Below, one piece after another: positions 31,625-35,336 of a stretch of DNA of 35,336 bases. Below the pieces are notes generated by a model. It saw nothing but the letters and a program-made list of their open reading frames with translations, was not told the origin of the DNA and searched no databases. How positions within the stretch are numbered: the first letter of the stretch is position 1; every line of letters starts with the position of its first letter. Location: NCBI GenBank assembly GCA_966185765.1, contig CBIFVZ010000042.1, positions 1-35,336 of the forward strand, written 5' to 3'. This DNA comes from CBIFVZ01 sp966185765 (GTDB lineage Bacteria > Pseudomonadota > Gammaproteobacteria > Enterobacterales > Enterobacteriaceae). Made by a program: the position numbers and the translations under genes.

Positions 31625-32323
31625 ATGTTGCAGGTTAATGAGCTTAATCAGTATTACGGCGGCAGCCATATTCTGCGCGGCCTGTCGTTTGAGACCATGC
31701 CCGGCGAAATCACCTGCCTGCTGGGGCGCAACGGCGTGGGCAAGACCACGCTATTGAAATGCCTGATGGGCATCCTCCCGGTCAAGTCCGGCACCTTGCA
31801 CTGGCAGGGCAAACTGATTAATCACGCGAAGCCGCACCAGCGGGTGCAGCAGGGCATTGCATACGTGCCGCAGGGGCGCGAGATTTTTCCGCGCCTGACA
31901 GTGGAGGAAAACCTGCTAATGGGGCTGTCGCGTTTTCATGGGCGAGCAGCTAAAAGCGTACCGGAGGAGATTTATGCCCTGTTTCCGGTACTGCACGACA
32001 TGAAGCAGCGCCGGGGTGGGGATTTGTCCGGCGGGCAACAGCAGCAGCTTGCCATTGGGCGCGCGCTGGCCGCTCGCCCACAGTTGCTGATTCTTGATGA
32101 GCCGACCGAGGGGATTCAGCCATCGGTCATCAAAGAGATTGGCGCGGTGATTCGAGCGCTTGCCGCACGCGGTGATATGGCGATTTTGCTGGTAGAGCAG
32201 TTTTACGACTTTGCGGCGGAGCTGGCGGACAACTATCTGGTGATGTCGCGTGGCGTGATTGTGCAGCGCGGGCGCGGGCAGGATATGGAGCAGGACGGAG
32301 TGAGGGGGCTGGTCAGTGTCTAG
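31625..32323 (+). CDS. urtE: urea ABC transporter ATPase UrtE
   Basis: The second ATP-binding subunit (LivF type), 232 residues. Walker A GRNGVGKTT (about 34-42), signature DLSGGQQQQLAIGRALA, Walker B LLILDEPTEGIQPSV, switch region LLVEQFYDFA. The LDEPTEGIQPS form is typical of UrtE. It completes the transporter and is the last gene of the operon. An imperfect inverted repeat (CCTGAGCGC at 32412-32420 / GCGTTCAGG at 32436-32444) lies about 90 bases after the stop, but a good terminator is not seen. Confidence 0.95.
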   Translation: MLQVNELNQYYGGSHILRGLSFETMPGEITCLLGRNGVGKTTLLKCLMGILPVKSGTLHWQGKLINHAKPHQRVQQGIAYVPQGREIFPRLTVEENLLMGLSRFHGRAAKSVPEEIYALFPVLHDMKQRRGGDLSGGQQQQLAIGRALAARPQLLILDEPTEGIQPSVIKEIGAVIRALAARGDMAILLVEQFYDFAAELADNYLVMSRGVIVQRGRGQDMEQDGVRGLVSV

Positions 32324-32439
32324 CCGTAAGACGTTAACCGGGTACGGCGGGTGACAGGGCCGGGTAGCCAGACTGGCGGGCCAGGTATATGAAGACAGGC
32401 GGCAGAGAAGGCCTGAGCGCTGCCGACTACCGTTGGCGT

Positions 32440-32669
32440 TCAGGTAAACCCGTGTATGGCTCTGAGCGTTTTCTCTATGTCTTCTTCAGAGTTGATAATG
32501 CCTGCTGAGAAACGCACCGATGAGTCCCGGTAAGGGGCGCGCGCTGGCAATAATGTCCTGTTGTTTGAGCTTTTCCACTACCGCTTTCAGGCTGTGGCCA
32601 GCTACATTAGCACACAATCCCGGCTGAAAATTGCTTATCAAGCGGTGTGTACAGCGTGACGTTTGGCAT
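32440..32669 (-). pseudogene. class-V aminotransferase C-terminal remnant
   Basis: Reading the minus strand with frameshifts gives a coherent chain: VTLYTPLDKQFSAGIV, then in the next frame CANVAGHSLKAVVEKLKQQ, then ARAPYRDSSVRFSAGIINSE and EEDIEKTLRAIHGFT before a TGA at 32442-32440. This is the C-terminal end of a PLP-dependent class-V (cysteine-desulfurase-fold) aminotransferase. At least two frameshifts (near 32611 and near 32540, the latter in a GCGCGC run) break it, and the PLP-binding two-thirds of the gene is missing. Identification rests on the PYRDSS-VRFSAG-IINSEEDI pattern. Confidence 0.65.
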
Positions 32670-32839
32670 TTTACTCAATCCTTCCTTGGGCTGCCCGTTT
32701 GGCTCTGCAACCCGGTCTGCGATGTGCTTCAGGTCTATTTTTACAAAAAAATCAAATTGTTATAATGGTTCGTACTGGTTTTCATAGCCAAGGAAACCGC
32801 CGGGGCTGACCCGCGAGGCGCTCACCGCTGCTGGCGGGG
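32670..32839. other. intergenic remnant DNA
   Basis: No convincing gene. It contains an A7 run near 32744 and a possible -10 (TATAAT at 32761-32766), but no gene follows at useful distance. Probably decayed sequence between two gene fragments. Confidence 0.4.
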
Positions 32840-32986
32840 GGGCCCTTGCACCAGGCATTCGCAGGCTCGGGTGTCATAATGCTGGGAATGGTGGGGATCA
32901 CGTTTTTCCAGCTGCGCGCGTCAGCGTCAGGTGGTGCCGAACAGTTAGTCTACCGAGGTAAGGACAGAATTCAGTGGTTTCTGTGA
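32840..32986 (+). pseudogene. possible membrane transporter C-terminal fragment
   Basis: An open frame of about 48 codons reads SPLLAGGPLHQAFAGSGVIM, then LGMVGITFFQLRASASGGAE and ends in TGA 32984-32986. One hydrophobic helix plus hydrophilic tail looks like the last helix of an MFS-type transporter. It has no start or ribosome site and a seven-G run lies inside. Family assignment is tentative. Confidence 0.3.
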
Positions 32987-33108
32987 CTGCCCCGGGAGAT
33001 GTATAACTTTATGAATTTAAAATAAATACTCAAAATTTTTAATTCACTCGTTTCAGTACATATCTATTGCACCTGGAGGTTTGAACACTGAGAGTTAGGG
33101 ATAAACTT

Positions 33109-33708
33109 ATGAAAAAGCGATCGGGAGATCCACGTAAAAGCCAGGCTACAAAAGAGGCTGGCCAAGCCGAGTTGGCCAGACGAAAATCCCTGCTAATGTC
33201 AAAGCAGAAGGAGTAGAAAGCTGAAACACTCCGGCTGCTTGAGCTTTTTGGAGAGCAGTACCCTGAATCTCCTGATCTTCTCTATGATGAAGTACCGTAT
33301 ATGGTGACCCTGGGTGCAATTGCTATGCATCGTGCAGGTTGCGAGTTAACCAATGAATCTGAAAAGTACAACCCGTCAGAACAGCTGGATACACTGGAGC
33401 TTGTTCCAGCGATGAGAGAAGAAATAGAAGAATCTATCGTGAGAAACAAGCTTGACAAACCCGAAACAATCCTCCTCGTATACACCTCTATTGAGCGCGG
33501 ATATTTATGGCCACTCTCGCCGGCGGCACCGTCTTCAATGGCAGTGGCTGCAGGGCGATTTTTTGAATTTGAGGTAATGCCAGGTATGGAAGGATCAGGC
33601 TATAACGCAGACGGCAGGGGCAGGGTGTCCAGCCGGGCGGGAATTGAAAGAAAAAATAGTAAGAAACTCATTGGTTTTTTTCCCGACTCTGATTATATAT
33701 GTAACTGA
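33109..33708 (+). pseudogene. hypothetical protein interrupted by one amber codon
   Basis: From ATG 33109 the frame runs 199 codons to TGA 33706-33708, interrupted only by TAG at 33214-33216 (codon 36). The first part is very basic (MKKRSGDPRKSQATKEAGQA). The main part is acidic and hydrophilic (LLELFGEQYPESPDLL, MREEIEESIVRNKLDKPE, ILLVYTSIERGYLWPLSP) with no signal peptide or membrane helix. Near its end FFEFEVMPGMEGSGY resembles a segment at 34785-34835. I do not recognise the family. A downstream start (ATG 33301) could give a 135-residue product, but it lacks a ribosome site. Confidence 0.5.
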
Positions 33709-33759
33709 CACAGCAAAGCGTTGAATGAAAAAAGGTTTGAAAAAGAGGAATGGAATCTG

Positions 33760-34722
33760 ATGAAAAGAATAAATAAAAAAGCATTAACTACAATCGTATT
33801 TCTTCTGGCCGCGTGTGGTGATAAAAATCATACAGTAGAAGACTTTATAAAAAGTAATACGCTACGTGTAGAGTTCCAGAAAAAATGTGGAAAAGATAAT
33901 TCATCTAATTGTCATAACCTTTTTTCTGCTCAGAATATAATTGAACAGGCTGAAAAAGGCAGTACAAAGAAACAATTTTTGATCGGCAATCTTTACTTTT
34001 CGGACCATAATTATAATGAGGCAATTCATTGGCTTATCAGAGCCGCAGATAGCGATAACAGTGAGGCCATCGACAGATTAGGCCAAATAATGTACCTGAT
34101 CGGAAGCAAGAAACCGTTGACTAAAGAAGATGAAGAAACGCTCATTTATCTGGAGAGGAAATTAAATGATTATAAAAAACCAGATTCAGTAGCAAAATAT
34201 TACTTGCGCCGGTTATCTAACGGCGATACAGAAGCATTGATATCATTAGGTATCATCTACAGAAAGGGGACAGGCGTTGAGAAAGATTACGACGCTGCAA
34301 TATCCTATTTCAAACGCTATACTGAAACTAAAGACGTTACAACACCCGGGTGGGGAGAGTATTATCTTGCCTATATGTATCTGGATGGTGAGGGATTCGA
34401 ACAAAGTGAGAAGCACGCCATTCGATTATTTGAAAATTCCTGTGCTCAGGGGTTTAAAGAATCATGCTATAAACTCGGAGAATTATTTTTTTTGGGTGGT
34501 AATGAATTCCGGCCAGATTATAAAAAAGCAACTGAACTCCTGGACGTATATTCCGAAGAGAAGGATATAGACTCAAGAGCAATCAGTTATGCAAATCATC
34601 TATTTGAAATGTATGAAAAAGGTGGATTTGGTATAAATAAAAACACTCAAAGAGTACAACAGCTAAAAGAAATCGTATGCCCCAGTTATGGATATTTGCA
34701 AAAAGCCTGTAAAGAAAAATAA
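33760..34722 (+). CDS. Sel1-repeat lipoprotein
   Basis: A 320-residue protein from ATG 33760. The first residues MKRINKKALTTIVFLLAAC form a lipoprotein signal with lipidated Cys19. After it come tandem Sel1-like (TPR-related) units: QAEKGSTKKQFLIGNLYF, EAIHWLIRAADSDNSEAIDR, LSNGDTEALISLGIIYRKGT, YYLAYMYLDGEGFEQSEKHA, FENSCAQGFKESCYKLGELF. Cys residues at the end (IVCPSYGYLQKACKEK) may form a disulfide. GC content is visibly lower than the core genes, with codon use rich in AAA, GAA and ATA, suggesting recent transfer. Such proteins serve in protein-protein contacts; some Sel1 lipoproteins are immunity proteins to type VI phospholipases in Pseudomonas. Function here is unknown. Confidence 0.8.
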   Translation: MKRINKKALTTIVFLLAACGDKNHTVEDFIKSNTLRVEFQKKCGKDNSSNCHNLFSAQNIIEQAEKGSTKKQFLIGNLYFSDHNYNEAIHWLIRAADSDNSEAIDRLGQIMYLIGSKKPLTKEDEETLIYLERKLNDYKKPDSVAKYYLRRLSNGDTEALISLGIIYRKGTGVEKDYDAAISYFKRYTETKDVTTPGWGEYYLAYMYLDGEGFEQSEKHAIRLFENSCAQGFKESCYKLGELFFLGGNEFRPDYKKATELLDVYSEEKDIDSRAISYANHLFEMYEKGGFGINKNTQRVQQLKEIVCPSYGYLQKACKEK

Positions 34723-34724
34723 CT

Positions 34725-34925
34725 TTGTTCCTCACAGCTGGCGGCTATGTAAATGCCCTCAGCATTAGGCCGCTCTACCGCCCAGGTTTTGTTGATTATG
34801 GGGTAATGCCAGGACCAGAAAGATCGAACTATCCTGTGGTTTTCCTTGAGAGTCGGTGTCATCAACTGGACCAGAACAACGATGCATTAAAGCGCCACCT
34901 GGGTACATCATACCAAATGGCCTGA
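34725..34925 (+). pseudogene. C-terminal fragment with VMPG motif
   Basis: A 66-codon open frame directly after the Sel1 gene, without an ATG (TTG first). It contains RPLYRPGFVDYGVMPGPERS and NYPVVFLESRC. The GFVDYGVMPGPERSNY segment resembles FFEFEVMPGMEGSGY in the amber-interrupted gene, with mainly silent changes at several matching codons (GGT/GGA, TCA/TCG). It may be a remnant of a second gene copy. A minus-strand frame over the same DNA (34765-35133) is an alternative. Confidence 0.35.
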
Positions 34926-35336
34926 TTTTTATATAAGCGTCACACTTGCTTATACCCTGTGCCGCAAAATCTGCACTGGTGCGGTCGACAAGGTAATTTA
35001 TAGGATTTGGGAAAACTGCGGTACTGCCGGATCGGAAGAATAAGGTGAAAAGACTAAATAGCGGGAGGGTATCGTGTTGCATGTTAACTGCAAACACAAG
35101 TCCGTTCATAAAGGCAGGACTGTTAAGCATCAATAAATGAATTTTATTGGAATTAACATGATTAAACTTTTCTATTATTTATTCATTTGTAATGAATAGA
35201 AAAAATCAACCAGAAAATACAATCAACATTCATCAGCGTTTGAATCCTAAAAAATAATTCGAATTTAAAAAACCTCAATTTTGTGGTTTTAATCTTGGTT
35301 TAAATAGATATTGAGTGCTGGTTATTTAATTGGCGA
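34926..35336. other. AT-rich end of window, no supported gene
   Basis: Four hundred bases, very AT-rich after 35110, without a supported plus-strand gene. The only sizeable frame is minus-strand 34765-35133; it has no clear ribosome site. No tRNA, terminator or attachment-site-like repeat was recognised. Confidence 0.4.

Noticed and set aside
34765..35133. 122-codon minus-strand frame at the right end
   Set aside because: No ribosome site; the plus-strand reading shares a codon-level motif with an upstream gene and is preferred, though the choice is not certain.

Overview
The window looks like the chromosome of an enterobacterium (order Enterobacterales, close to the Escherichia/Enterobacter/Cedecea group; I cannot fix the genus). 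The evidence is a block of genes in the order known from E. coli, with near-identical key residues: dsbB, fadR, ycgB (SpoVR family), dadA-dadX, cvrA, ldcA, emtA and treA. All strands, starts and family memberships here come from reading the sequence; no database search was possible.

Layout. 1-1200 is AT-rich and degraded: a 21-copy octanucleotide tandem repeat, a broken IS256-family transposase remnant and a small two-helix membrane protein. 1324-2190 holds a candidate 24-residue membrane peptide, the BON-LysM potassium-binding protein gene kbp, and a hairpin-rich spacer. 2215-11650 is the conserved core (dsbB, fadR, ycgB, dadAX, cvrA, ldcA, emtA), but nhaB, which lies between dsbB and fadR in E. 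coli, is not there. 11700-16205 is an insertion relative to E. coli, between emtA and treA: a TonB-dependent siderophore receptor behind a Fur-like box, then a divergent hpaR-hpaX pair with no hpa catabolic genes. treA, a guanine-deaminase-like enzyme and a secreted YfaP-like/TPR protein follow.

20500-32323 is the main functional unit: one same-strand run encoding allophanate hydrolase (atzF), urea carboxylase, a GntR/FCD regulator and the complete urea ABC transporter urtABCDE. It is headed by a clear sigma-54 promoter (TGGCAC-N5-TTGC) and two NtrC-like sites two helical turns apart. The likely logic is high-affinity urea uptake under nitrogen limitation, ATP-dependent carboxylation of urea to allophanate, and hydrolysis to ammonia and CO2 without urease or nickel.

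32324-35336 is decayed and progressively AT-rich: frameshifted remains of a class-V aminotransferase, a possible transporter tail, a 199-codon reading frame interrupted by one amber codon, an intact Sel1-repeat lipoprotein, and a fragment sharing a short C-terminal motif with the amber-interrupted gene. This looks like acquired DNA. A polymorphic effector/immunity role is only a hypothesis.
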